Source: Streptomyces dioscori
GTDB taxonomy: Bacteria; Actinomycetota; Actinomycetes; Streptomycetales; Streptomycetaceae
Assembly (NCBI RefSeq): GCF_003024195.1
Contig: NZ_KZ679049.1
Coordinates: 206,513-270,512, forward strand
DNA length: 64,000 nt
Reading direction: 5' to 3'
Shown: piece after piece, positions 17,883 through 26,221 of the stretch
Position numbering within the stretch: the stretch's first letter is position 1
Layout: the number at the start of each line of letters is the position of its first letter
The notes under the pieces: model-generated
The model's database searches: none
What the model was told of the DNA's origin: nothing
The model's input: the letters and a program-made list of their open reading frames with translations, nothing else
Position numbers and translations under genes: made by a program

Positions 17883-18557
17883 TTGTCCCGCTTCGCGCTC
17901 ATCAAGGCAGTGCTCGGACCGATCATGCGCCTGATGTTCCGCCCACGGGTGGAGGGTGCGGAGCGCATCCCGGGCACGGGTCCGGTCATCCTGGCCGGCA
18001 ACCATCTCACGTTCATCGACTCGATGATCATGCCGCTGTTCTGCGACCGCCAGGTCTTCTTCATCGGCAAGGACGAATACGTCACCGGCAAGGGCCTTAA
18101 GGGGCGGCTGATGGCGTGGTTCTTCACCGGCTGCGGCATGATCCCGGTCGACCGGGACGGCGGACGCGGGGGTGTGGCGGCGCTGATGACGGGGCGTCGG
18201 GTGCTGGAGGAGGGCAAGGTCTTCAGTATCTACCCGGAGGGGACCCGGTCTCCCGACGGGCGGCTCTACCGGGGCCGCACCGGTATCGCGCGGCTCGCGC
18301 TGATGACCGGGGCGCCCGTGGTGCCGTTCGCGATCATCGGTACGGACAAGATCCAGCCCGGTGGTGCGGGGTTCCCTCGGCCGGGGCGGGTCACCGTTCG
18401 GTTCGGTGAGGCGATGGAGTTCTCGCGGTACGAGGGGATGGATCGGGACCGGTACGTGCTGCGGGCCGTGACCGACTCCGTGATGGCTGAGGTCATGCGG
18501 TTGTCGGGGCAGGAGTATGTGGACATGTACGCCACGAAGGCGAAGGAAGCGGCGTAG
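17883..18557 (+). CDS. plsC: 1-acyl-glycerol-3-phosphate acyltransferase (PlsC family)
   Basis: 224 aa. The TTG at 17883 is chosen because GGAGGG lies four bases upstream and the family usually starts just before an SRFALIKAVLGP-like segment; an ATG lies six codons earlier. The acyltransferase motifs are NHLTFIDSM (HX4D catalytic pair) and YPEGTRSPDG (glycerol-phosphate binding). VVPFAIIGTDK follows. It acylates lysophosphatidate to phosphatidate at the membrane. It is monocistronic here. Confidence 0.9.
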   Translation: MSRFALIKAVLGPIMRLMFRPRVEGAERIPGTGPVILAGNHLTFIDSMIMPLFCDRQVFFIGKDEYVTGKGLKGRLMAWFFTGCGMIPVDRDGGRGGVAALMTGRRVLEEGKVFSIYPEGTRSPDGRLYRGRTGIARLALMTGAPVVPFAIIGTDKIQPGGAGFPRPGRVTVRFGEAMEFSRYEGMDRDRYVLRAVTDSVMAEVMRLSGQEYVDMYATKAKEAA

Positions 18558-18609
18558 CTCCGCTGGGTTTTTGACCGGGTGGTCGTCGGCCTGTCGGGTG
18601 CGGGCCGTC

Positions 18610-18787
18610 TTGGGCCGGTCGCGCAGTTCCCCGCGCCCCTGAGGGGGTGACGGCCGGTGGCACAGTGCGGGTCGTATGTGGTCGAGCGCGCCGTTCCCCG
18701 CGTCCCTGGGTGGTGGGGCGCGGGGAACAGTTCGTACGTGATCGTTGTCGTGGGCTGGGCGCGCCATTCCCCGCGCCCTCTACGGGG
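18610..18787. repeat. cluster of dispersed hairpin-repeat units
   Basis: The gap between the convergent plsC and MFS genes holds about four copies of the CAGTTCCCCGCGCCCCT-type unit (near 18625, 18693, an inverted copy near 18715, and 18762). Lying between convergent genes, they probably serve as bidirectional terminators. Confidence 0.6.
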
Positions 18788-20305
18788 CTACAGCTTTTGG
18801 TTTCTCAGTAGGTGCCATGCTGCCGCTGACGCGGCCAGCAGGACCAGCGCGCCCAGGCCTGCTGCCAGGGCGACGCCGTCCACGAAAGCCGTGCGGGCCG
18901 CGTCCAGCAGGGGCTCGGGGGTGGGCAGGGCCGAGGACGCCTCCACCGCTCCGCCGAGGGACTCGTGGGCCGCGTCGGCCACGTCCCGCGGGGTGCCCGC
19001 CGGGGCCGTGAAGCCCGCGTAGACGCCCGTGACGATCGAGCCCAGCAGGGCGATGCCCAGGGCCGCCCCCAGCTCGTACGCCGTCTCGGAGACCGCGGAC
19101 GCGGCGCCCGCCTGTTCCCTGGGCACGCTGGAGAGGATCACGTCGGCGGTCACGGTGAAGGAGAAGCCCGCGCCGACGCCGACGACCAGCAGGGCCGCGC
19201 CGAGGAGCGGATAGCCGGTGGACTGGTCCAGCACGGTCAGCGCGGCCAGGGCGAGCCCGATCGCGGCGAGACCGCCAGCCACGACGGCACGTACCGAGTA
19301 CCTGCGAGCGAACGTTCCTGCGACCAGTCCCGCCGCCACCGCGCCCACCGCCGCGGGCAGTTCGGCGAGGCCGGCCTCCAGCGGGCCGCGTCCCTGCACG
19401 AGTTGCAGGTACTGCGAGAGGAAGAAGACCACTCCGGACAGGCCGAGGATGGTCAGCAGGTCGGCCAGCACCGCTCCGGAGAAGCCGCGGTTGCGGAACA
19501 GCCGCATGTTCAGGAGCGGGACGGGGAGGGTCAGTTGGCGGCGTACGAAGCCGTACAGCGCCGCCGCTCCGAGCAGGGCCGCCGCGCCCGCCGTCGCGTT
19601 CGGACCGTGCGACGCGGCCTCCTTGATGCCGTACACGATGCCGACCATGCCGACGAGGGACAGCACGACGCTGAGGAGGTCCCAGGGGCCGGGCTCGGGG
19701 TTGCGGGACTCCGGCAGGAGCTTCACACCGACCAGGACGAGGACCGCCATGACGGGCAGGTTGATCAGGAAGACCGAGCCCCACCAGAAGTGTTCGAGCA
19801 GGAAGCCGCCGAGGACGGGGCCGACCGCCGTACCGGCCGAGGCGGTGGCGCCCCAGATACCGATGGCGAGACTGCGTTCGCGCGGATCGTGGAAGAGGTT
19901 GCGGATGAGGGCGAGCGTGGCGGGCATCAGCGTGGCACCCGCGACACCGAGCAACGCCCGCGCCACGATCAGCAGTTCGGGCGTACTCGCGTAGGCGTTG
20001 AGCACGGAGACCAGGCCGAACGCGACCGAGCCGACAAGCAGCAGCTTCTTGCGGCCGACACGGTCACCGAGACTGCCCATGGAGACGAGCAGACCTGCGA
20101 TGACGAACGAGTAGACGTCACCGATCCACAGGAGCTGATTGCCGGAAGGCTTCAGGTCCTCACTGATGTAGGGGGTCGCGAGACCGAGGACGGTCGCGTC
20201 GACGGCCACCAGCAGCACGGCGAGGACGAGGACGGACAGCGCGAGCCAACGGCCCGGTCGCTTCTCCGTCTCCGCCGCGAACGCCGGCCGCGTCGTGCTG
20301 GTCAT
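18788..20305 (-). CDS. MFS drug exporter, DHA2 (14-helix) family
   Basis: 505 aa. The ATG at 20305 overlaps the stop of the TetR gene (ATGA). The sequence has the DHA2 hallmarks: motif C-like ATASAGTAVGPVLGGFLLEH, motif A-like SLGDRVGRKKLLLVGS and about 14 hydrophobic segments. It would export a toxic organic compound by proton antiport. The upstream TetR gene and a perfect palindrome beyond it indicate that the pair is an autoregulated efflux operon. The substrate is unknown. Confidence 0.9.
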   Translation of the reverse strand: MTSTTRPAFAAETEKRPGRWLALSVLVLAVLLVAVDATVLGLATPYISEDLKPSGNQLLWIGDVYSFVIAGLLVSMGSLGDRVGRKKLLLVGSVAFGLVSVLNAYASTPELLIVARALLGVAGATLMPATLALIRNLFHDPRERSLAIGIWGATASAGTAVGPVLGGFLLEHFWWGSVFLINLPVMAVLVLVGVKLLPESRNPEPGPWDLLSVVLSLVGMVGIVYGIKEAASHGPNATAGAAALLGAAALYGFVRRQLTLPVPLLNMRLFRNRGFSGAVLADLLTILGLSGVVFFLSQYLQLVQGRGPLEAGLAELPAAVGAVAAGLVAGTFARRYSVRAVVAGGLAAIGLALAALTVLDQSTGYPLLGAALLVVGVGAGFSFTVTADVILSSVPREQAGAASAVSETAYELGAALGIALLGSIVTGVYAGFTAPAGTPRDVADAAHESLGGAVEASSALPTPEPLLDAARTAFVDGVALAAGLGALVLLAASAAAWHLLRNQKL

Positions 20306-20853
20306 GATTCCTCTCTCCGTAGTGCGCCGCCGAGCAACAGCTCGACGATCATGTACTGGAAGTCCTTGGCCGCCACCCGGCCCTCGCTCACGGCCCACGC
20401 CCCGGAGGCGAAGAGCCCGTAGAGGGCTTCGGTGAGCCAGGCCGGAGTCAGGTCGATACGGAACTCGCCGCTCTCCTGGCCCCGCCGGAACAGCGCCGCG
20501 ATCCGGGCGTCGATGCGGGACCAGCCCGCGTTCTGCTCCTCGCCCTCGAACAGCTGGTTCTCGGTGTAGAGGAAGCCGAGCAGTCCCGCCGCGCTCTCGA
20601 ACTCGCCCACCAGACGGCGTACGGCCTCGCGAGCGGTGCCGTCGTCGAGCCGGGCCGCCCCCAGCGCCGCCTCGCACTCCTGGATGCCCAGCTCTTCGAG
20701 CGCCCTGACGAGCGCGTCGCGGCCCGCGAACTGGCGGTGCAGGGTCGCCCGACTGATCCCGGCCGCCTTGGCGACCTCGTCCATGGTGGCGGTGGCTCTG
20801 CGGGTCAGCAGGGCGGCTGCGCTGCGCAGCACATGTTCACGATCGACGGCCAT
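20302..20853 (-). CDS. TetR-family transcriptional repressor
   Basis: 183 aa, ATG at 20853. The N-terminal helix-turn-helix is VAKAAGISRATLHRQFAGRD, the canonical TetR pattern. The C-terminal ligand domain begins around LGIQECEAALG and ends LLLGGALRREES. It should repress its own operon with the DHA2 exporter and release on binding an effector exported by it. The operator is probably the palindrome immediately upstream (20867-20896). Confidence 0.92.
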   Translation of the reverse strand: MAVDREHVLRSAAALLTRRATATMDEVAKAAGISRATLHRQFAGRDALVRALEELGIQECEAALGAARLDDGTAREAVRRLVGEFESAAGLLGFLYTENQLFEGEEQNAGWSRIDARIAALFRRGQESGEFRIDLTPAWLTEALYGLFASGAWAVSEGRVAAKDFQYMIVELLLGGALRREES

Positions 20854-20866
20854 GAGACAACCATAG

Positions 20867-20896
20867 CCCACATGAGACATGAATGTCTCATGTGGG
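20867..20896. promoter_or_regulatory. perfect palindromic TetR operator
   Basis: CACATGAGACAT-GA-ATGTCTCATGTG is a perfect inverted repeat with 12-bp arms, extended by two further pairs (CC/GG). It lies 14 bp upstream of the TetR start codon and so would block transcription of the tetR-MFS operon. Confidence 0.82.
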
Positions 20897-20958
20897 GCAT
20901 GTGACGCTCACCAGGAGGGGTCGGGGAACGTCAATAAGGGGTGGTCGGGCGGGAGAGG

Positions 20959-21930
20959 TCAGTGCCAGGGCAGGCCTGCGCGGTGCTCCCAGTAGGCGCC
21001 CGGCTCCTCGGCCAAGGTGTCGAGGCGGGCCGCCTGGCCGTCGTCGAGATCGACGACCGCGGCGTGCAGGTTGGAGGCGAGCTGGTTGGTGGTGGCCGCG
21101 CCGGAGAGGACCACGCCCGCCCAGGGGCGGCGCAGCACGAAGGCGAGGGCGACCGCGTCGGAACCGGCGCCCGCCTCCTCCGCGATCGCGTGCACGGTGG
21201 GCGGCGCGTGCGGGTCGGCGAGGCGGCCGTTGGCCATGCCCTCCTTGATGATCACGGTGAGTCCGGCCTCGTGCGCCTCGGCCAGCGCGGGTCCCGCGGA
21301 GGTGTCGAGGATGTTGTACGTGGCCTGGACGGTCCGGAAGAGGGGCGTCGAACCGACGGTCACGGCGAGCGCGGCGCGGATCGCGTCGGCCTGGGCGGGA
21401 CCGCTGGTGGAGAAGCCGACGGTCAGGCCCTGCACGGCGGCCTCGGCCAGTTCGGCGTGCAGTTCCTTGTCGGTGAGGGCCGGGCTCTCGGGCGTCACCG
21501 AGTGGATCTGGTAGAGGTCGAGCCGGTCGCCGAGCAGTTCGGCGCTCTCGGCGCGCTGCCGCACGTACGTGGTGAGGCTGTGGTCCTTGATCTCGTGGGC
21601 CTCGGCGTCCGTGCGCCAGTCGGCGGTGTAGGTGTAGCCCCATTTGCTGCCGACGACGATGTCGTCGATGGCGGGGCGCGCGGTCAGCCAGCTCGCCAGG
21701 AACTCCTCCGAGCGGCCGTACGAGCGGGCGGCGTCGAAGTAGCGGACGCCTTGGGCGTAGGCGGCGTCGAGGAGTTCATGGGTGCGGGTGCGCAGCGTTT
21801 CGACGCTGCGGTCCGCTCCGAGGTCTTCGTCCCGGCCGAGGGTGATGTAACCGGGGCGACCGATTGCGGCGAGGCCGAGGCCGATGTGGCAGGTGGGGGT
21901 GGTGGCTGTTGCCAGTCGGGCGAAGGGCAT
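20959..21930 (-). CDS. aldo/keto reductase family oxidoreductase
   Basis: 323 aa. The AKR barrel is recognisable from GLGLAAIGRPGYITLG at the N-terminus. The catalytic tetrad regions follow in YFDAARSYGRSEEFLASWL (Asp and Tyr), VVGSKWGYTYT (Lys) and DLYQIHSVTP (His). The C-terminal GAATTNQLASNL is the NADPH-phosphate binding segment. It reduces an aldehyde or ketone, or works as an L-fucose/pyridoxal-type dehydrogenase; the substrate is not evident. A dense repeat array lies upstream of its start. Confidence 0.88.
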   Translation of the reverse strand: MPFARLATATTPTCHIGLGLAAIGRPGYITLGRDEDLGADRSVETLRTRTHELLDAAYAQGVRYFDAARSYGRSEEFLASWLTARPAIDDIVVGSKWGYTYTADWRTDAEAHEIKDHSLTTYVRQRAESAELLGDRLDLYQIHSVTPESPALTDKELHAELAEAAVQGLTVGFSTSGPAQADAIRAALAVTVGSTPLFRTVQATYNILDTSAGPALAEAHEAGLTVIIKEGMANGRLADPHAPPTVHAIAEEAGAGSDAVALAFVLRRPWAGVVLSGAATTNQLASNLHAAVVDLDDGQAARLDTLAEEPGAYWEHRAGLPWH

Positions 21931-22029
21931 CGCAAGCTCCGTTGGTCGGCTCCGGGCGGCTGTCCGACCAACGTATCCCGATGACCTTCCGGCGGGCGGG
22001 TGGGTGGGCCGTCGCCGGGTGCGGGTGCG

Positions 22030-22730
22030 CTGTGGCTTGTCGCGCAGTTCCCCGCGCCCCTCACAGGGCCGGTTGTCTGGTGCGGGTCGTGTGTGGTTGC
22101 CCGCGCAGTTCCTCGCGCCCCTTGGGGGGTGACGGCCTGTCGTCCGCTGCGGGTGCGTCGTGGTTGCTCACGCCGTTCCCCGCGCCCCTTAGGTGGCGAC
22201 GGCCCGTCATCCACCGCGGGTGCGTCGTGGTTGCTCGCGCCGTTCCCCGCGCCCCCGAAAGGACCGTTGTTCGCTGCGGGTGCGTCGTGGCTGAGCGCGC
22301 CGTTCCCCGCGCCCCTTAGGGGCGAAAGGCTGGGGCGCAGCCCCGTTTTTCAGGGGCGCGAGGAACGGCGCGGGCAACCACGGCGTGCCCGCAGCATTCG
22401 TCCGGCCCTCACCCACCTCAGGGGCGCGGGGAACTGCGCGACCAGCCACAGCGCGCCCGCAGCACGCCACCGGCCGCCACCCCCCAAGGGGCGCGAGGAA
22501 CGGCGCGGGCAACCACGGCGTGCCCGCAGCATTCGTCCGGCCCTCACCCACCTCAGGGGCGCGGGGAACTGCGCGACCAGCCACAGCGCGCCCGCAGCAC
22601 GCCACCGGCCGTCACCCCCCAGGGGACGCGGGGAACGGCGCGGGTGACCGTGGCGTGCCCGCAGCGGTCGGCCGGGCGGTGTCTCCCGAGGGGCGCGGGG
22701 AACTGCGCGCAGTCGGCGGCCGGGCCCAGT
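22030..22730. repeat. array of 11 hairpin-repeat half-units in two opposing blocks
   Basis: Eleven copies of the dispersed unit fill this gap. The first five (near 22049, 22110, 22174, 22241, 22301) read TTCCCCGCGCCCC. The last six (near 22353, 22427, 22488, 22558, 22622, 22694) read GGGGCGCGGGGAA. The polarity flips once at about 22,335, at a GGGGCGCAGCCCC hairpin followed by TTTTT. Within the second block a ~135-bp segment is tandemly duplicated (starts 22353 and 22488). Conceptual proteins in this region are low-complexity and not credible. Confidence 0.75.
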
Positions 22731-22759
22731 GGCCCCGGGCTTCCGGACGCCGTTCGGGC

Positions 22760-24193
22760 CTACCGCCTCGACTTCGCCGTGGACCACGCGTGCTGCGTCG
22801 CCACGTCCGACTTCACCTCGGTGAGTTGGACGGCGACCGCGCTCGGGGCCGTGCCGCCGCGCGCGGAGCGGGACGCCAGCGCGCCGGGGACGTTCAGGAC
22901 CGACCGCACCTCGGGTGTGAGATGCGCGGAGATCTTCGCGAACTGCTCGTCGGTGAGTCCGTCCAGTTCGACCCCGTCGGCCTCGGCGGCCTTCACGCAC
23001 TCCCCCGCGACCTCGTGCGCGACCCGGAACGGCACCCCCTGCTTCACCAGCCACTCGGCGATGTCGGTGGCGAGCGAGAACCCGGCCGGGGCCAGTTCCT
23101 CCATCCGTTCGCGGTTGACGGTCAGTGTCGCCATCATCCCGGTGAAGGCCGGCAGCAGGACCTCCAGCTGGTCGCAGGAGTCGAAGACCGGCTCCTTGTC
23201 CTCCTGGAGGTCGCGGTTGTAGGCGAGCGGGAGGGCCTTGAGGGTCGCCATCAGGCCGGTGAGGTTGCCGATCAGACGACCGCTCTTGCCGCGCGCCAGC
23301 TCCGCGATGTCCGGGTTCTTCTTCTGCGGCATGATCGACGAGCCGGTGGAGAACGCGTCGTGCAGGGTGACGAAGGAGAACTCCTTCGTGTTCCAGATGA
23401 TGACCTCCTCCGCGATCCGCGAGAGGTTGACGCCGATCATCGCGGTGATGAAGGCGAACTCGGCGGCGAAGTCCCGCGAGGCCGTGCCGTCGATGGAGTT
23501 GCCGACGCTGCCGTGCTCGAAGCCGAGGTCCTTGGCGACCGATTCCGGGTCGAGGCCGAGGCTGCTGCCCGCGAGCGCGCCGGAGCCGTACGGCGACACC
23601 GCGGTCCGCTCGTCCCACTGCCGCAGCCGCTCGGCGTCCCGGGAGAGGGCCTGCGCGTGGGCCAGGACGTGGTGGGCGAACAGCACCGGCTGGGCGTGCT
23701 GGAGGTGGGTGCGGCCGGGCATCGCGACGTCGGGGTGCGCCTCCGCCAGGCCGACGAGCGCGTCCTGGAGTTCGGCGATCAGGCCGCCGATGATCCGGGC
23801 GTGGTCGCGCAGGTACATCCGGAAGAGCGTGGCCACCTGGTCGTTGCGCGAGCGGCCGGCGCGCAGCTTGCCGCCGAGGTCGGGGCCGAGCTGCTCCAGG
23901 AGTCCGCGTTCCAGGGCGGTGTGGACGTCCTCGTCGGCGACGGTGCCGACGAAGGAGCCGTCCGCCACTGCGGTCTCCAGCCGGTCGAGGCCCGCGAGCA
24001 TCCGGGTCAGCTCGTCGTCGTCGAGGAGGTGCGCCTTGTGCAGCACGCGCGCGTGGGCACGTGAACCGGCGATGTCGTAGGGCGCGAGCCGCCAGTCGAA
24101 GTGGACGGACGCGGACAGCTTCGCCAGTGCCTCGGCGGGACCGTCGGCGAACCGCCCGCCCCAGAGCCGTACGTCACCACTGTTGCTGCTCAC
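22760..24193 (-). CDS. argH: argininosuccinate lyase
   Basis: 477 aa, the usual length. It contains the fumarase/aspartase signature GSSIMPQKKNPD, the substrate loop with its catalytic Ser, and RLWGGRFADGPAEAL at the N-terminus. It splits argininosuccinate into arginine and fumarate, the last step of arginine synthesis. It lies about 6 kb from argR-D-B-J-C on the same strand but is separated by unrelated genes, so it is transcribed separately. The C-terminal ~40 residues after VPGALASRSARGGT are typical of actinobacterial ArgH. Confidence 0.97.
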   Translation of the reverse strand: MSSNSGDVRLWGGRFADGPAEALAKLSASVHFDWRLAPYDIAGSRAHARVLHKAHLLDDDELTRMLAGLDRLETAVADGSFVGTVADEDVHTALERGLLEQLGPDLGGKLRAGRSRNDQVATLFRMYLRDHARIIGGLIAELQDALVGLAEAHPDVAMPGRTHLQHAQPVLFAHHVLAHAQALSRDAERLRQWDERTAVSPYGSGALAGSSLGLDPESVAKDLGFEHGSVGNSIDGTASRDFAAEFAFITAMIGVNLSRIAEEVIIWNTKEFSFVTLHDAFSTGSSIMPQKKNPDIAELARGKSGRLIGNLTGLMATLKALPLAYNRDLQEDKEPVFDSCDQLEVLLPAFTGMMATLTVNRERMEELAPAGFSLATDIAEWLVKQGVPFRVAHEVAGECVKAAEADGVELDGLTDEQFAKISAHLTPEVRSVLNVPGALASRSARGGTAPSAVAVQLTEVKSDVATQHAWSTAKSRR

Positions 24194-24574
24194 TGGCTGC
24201 GCTCCTCAGAACGATCAGGACGATCAGAACGATAGGGAAAAGACGCCCACAAGGGCGCCCCTCAGGGGCGGTGGGAACTGCGCGACCGGCCCGGTACGAC
24301 CCGCACCTGACGACGGTACCGACCGTTTCCGCAGTACATCACCGCACCGCCATGCATGATTATGCAGACTGACGCATGATTCGTCAATCCAAGGCGCCCG
24401 GGACGTCGCCCACAGCGTCGGAGTGGCGCGCGGCGACCGAATTTCCGCGTCCGTTGAACGCGAGAAACCGCTTACCCGTACTCCACCCCGAACGCAGGCG
24501 CCGCGTCCGTGAAGCACCTTCGAACCCCACTTCGAAGTCACCGCCCCCTCCCCTGACCCAAGTGAGGCATCCCC
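24194..24574. other. intergenic region between divergent argH and the repeat-protein gene
   Basis: 381 bp. It holds one repeat unit (about 24248-24280, GGGCGCCCCTCAGGGGCGGTGGGAACTGCGCG). Further on lies a more A/T-rich segment around 24340-24400 with TGCATGATTATGCAGACTGACGCATGATTCG, where CATGATT recurs. The TGCATGATTATGCAGA element resembles a Streptomyces ARG box and would suit ArgR control of argH. Confidence 0.5.
24345..24372. promoter_or_regulatory. candidate ARG box upstream of argH
   Basis: CATGCATGATTATGCAGACT has the half-site symmetry TGCAT-N5-TGCA expected of an actinobacterial ArgR site. It lies about 155-180 bp upstream of the argH start. This is assigned by comparison with the argC promoter site in the same window and is not proven. 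Confidence 0.5.
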
Positions 24575-25453
24575 ATGTCCAGGGCTCTTCCGAAGTACAA
24601 CAAGCGCCGCGTGGCGATCATCGGCGGCGCGGCCGCGGTGGCGTTGTCCGGAGCGGTGATCGCAGGTTCCGCCCTCGCCGGGGAGACGTCCAGGAGCAAC
24701 GAAGGCCAGGCCTCCACCCTCGCCTCCCCCGGCACGATCAGCTGCCCCGCCGTGGACGGCAGTCTCCCCGCGATCCCCGCGTCCGCCCAGGACGAGGTCA
24801 CCAGGAACCTCGCCCTCCTGGACACCCAGATCGCCGAGGCCAACCAGCGGCTCATCGACACCGTCGGCCAGGGCGGCGCCAACTTCGTCCAGAACGCCAT
24901 CCTCGGCCCCCTGGAGGACAAGCGCGTCGCCACCCTCAACCGCATCGAGACCGCCATCGGCCGCACCGCCGCCAAGCCCGAGGGCCTCGAAGCCCTCGCC
25001 CCCTGCGAGCTGAACGCCGACGGCGCTGCCGAAGCGGGCGGCGAGGCGGGCGAGGAGGCCGGGGCCGAGCCGACCGGGGCGGCCACGGAGGAGGCCGGCG
25101 GGAACGCGGGCGACACCGGCGGAGCCGAGGACACGGGCGACACGGGTGACGCGGGCGCCGTCGGTACGGTCGACTGCCCCGCTGTCGAGGGCAGCCTGCC
25201 CGCGATCCCCGCGTCCGCCCAGGACGAGGTCACCAGGAACCTCGCCCTCCTGGACACCCAGATCGCCGAGGCCAACCAGCGGCTCATCGACACCGTCGGC
25301 CAGGGCGGCGCCAACTTCGTCCAGAACGCCATCCTCGGCCCCCTGGAGGACAAGCGCGTCGCGGTGCTCAACCGCATCGAGACCGCCATCGGCCGGGCCG
25401 CGGCCAAGCCGGAAGGCCTCGAAGCCCTCGCGGCCTGCGAGCTGAACCAGTAG
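24575..25453 (+). CDS. secreted protein with two near-identical ~92-aa repeats
   Basis: 292 aa. The signal is VAIIGGAAAVALSGAVIAGSALAG, then a short linker. Repeat 1 runs from CPAVDGSLPAIPAS to ALAPCEL (about residues 56-146). A ~45-residue Glu/Ala/Gly/Thr-rich spacer follows, then repeat 2 from CPAVEGSLPAIPAS to ALAACEL. Each repeat starts and ends with a Cys, so each may be closed by a disulfide, and the body is a helical hairpin (NLALLDTQIAEANQRLIDTV). The encoding DNA is identical over 164 bp, so the duplication is young or maintained by conversion. No known family was recognised. Confidence 0.8.
   Translation: MSRALPKYNKRRVAIIGGAAAVALSGAVIAGSALAGETSRSNEGQASTLASPGTISCPAVDGSLPAIPASAQDEVTRNLALLDTQIAEANQRLIDTVGQGGANFVQNAILGPLEDKRVATLNRIETAIGRTAAKPEGLEALAPCELNADGAAEAGGEAGEEAGAEPTGAATEEAGGNAGDTGGAEDTGDTGDAGAVGTVDCPAVEGSLPAIPASAQDEVTRNLALLDTQIAEANQRLIDTVGQGGANFVQNAILGPLEDKRVAVLNRIETAIGRAAAKPEGLEALAACELNQ
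24767..24930 (+). repeat. direct repeat copy 1 (164 bp, identical to copy 2)
   Basis: Identical to 25199-25362 (offset 432 bp). It encodes the core of the first protein repeat, from PAIPAS through EDKRVA. Flanking codons differ between the copies. Confidence 0.85.
25199..25362 (+). repeat. direct repeat copy 2 (164 bp, identical to copy 1)
   Basis: Second copy of the intragenic direct repeat of the secreted protein gene. Recombination between the copies would remove one repeat and the acidic spacer in frame (432 bp = 144 codons). Confidence 0.85.
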
Positions 25454-25501
25454 AGCCGGCGCCACCCCCACGGGCGCCCCGCGCGCCCGCCGGGGCGAGC
25501 C

Positions 25502-25549
25502 CGGGCTCCGGGACCCGGGGCCACACGGCCCCGCGGGTCCCGGAGCCCG
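25502..25549 (+). terminator. 14-bp stem terminator after the repeat-protein gene
   Basis: CGGGCTCCGGGACC pairs perfectly with GGTCCCGGAGCCCG, with further internal pairing. It lies 48 bp after the stop codon. A 7-bp tandem repeat (GTCAGCC, about four copies, 25558-25584) follows. Confidence 0.75.
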
Positions 25550-25631
25550 CTGTCCGCCGTCAGCCGTCAGCCGTCAGCCGTCAGCGCAAATAGTTAGACA
25601 GGCGAAAGACTTTCGCCGATAATCAGCGACC

Positions 25632-26219
25632 ATGGGAAAGACCTACGAACGCATAGACGGCCGCCTGCGTACGTTCATCGAGGCGCAGCCCCTCTTCTTC
25701 ACCGCCACCGCGCCATTGTCCGGCGACGGCACGGTCAACCTCTCGCCCAAAGGACTGACCGGTTCGTTCGTGGTCCTCGACGACCTCACCGTCGCGTACC
25801 TGGACTTCGCCGGCAGCCACGCCGAGACCATCGCGCATCTGCGGGAGAACGGCCGGATCACCCTGATGTGGTGCGCCTTCCAGGGCCCGCCGAACATCGT
25901 CCGCGTGCACGGCCGGGGCGAGCCGGTCTTCCGCGACGACCCCCGGTTCGAGGAACTCCTCGCACACTTCCCGGACATCACCCCCGACCCGCACGGCCTA
26001 CGGGCGATCATCGTGGTGACGGCCGAAGTCGTCCGGGACAGCTGCGGTTACGCGGTGCCCTTCATGTCGTACGACGAGGACCGCGACCTGCACGCCAGGC
26101 GCTTCGCGCGCGAGGACGACGCCTCGCTGAACGCGTACTTCGAGAAGAAGGAGCACATCGGGACCAGCATGGACGGCCTCCCCGGGCTGCCGCTGCCCCT
26201 GCCGGCCCGTACCGTCTGA
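25632..26219 (+). CDS. pyridoxamine 5'-phosphate oxidase-family protein
   Basis: 195 aa. The split-barrel flavin fold is indicated by FFTATAPLSGDGTVNLSPKG at the N-terminus and NGRITLMWCAFQGPPNIVRVHGRGE in the middle, both common in PPOX-like proteins that bind FMN or F420. True PdxH signatures are lacking, so a general FMN/F420-dependent reductase is more likely than vitamin B6 synthesis. Two bases separate it from the downstream transpeptidase-like gene, so they may be co-transcribed. Confidence 0.82.
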   Translation: MGKTYERIDGRLRTFIEAQPLFFTATAPLSGDGTVNLSPKGLTGSFVVLDDLTVAYLDFAGSHAETIAHLRENGRITLMWCAFQGPPNIVRVHGRGEPVFRDDPRFEELLAHFPDITPDPHGLRAIIVVTAEVVRDSCGYAVPFMSYDEDRDLHARRFAREDDASLNAYFEKKEHIGTSMDGLPGLPLPLPARTV

Positions 26220-26221
26220 GC

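Noticed and set aside
22030..22730. CRISPR array
   Set aside because: Repeat units are GC-rich hairpin halves with variable sequence and both orientations, without uniform spacers; they match a dispersed family found at other gene ends.
22350..23618. 422-aa reverse-strand protein across the repeat array and argH
   Set aside because: It is a shadow frame of argH extended through repeats, with Arg/Gly-rich low-complexity composition.
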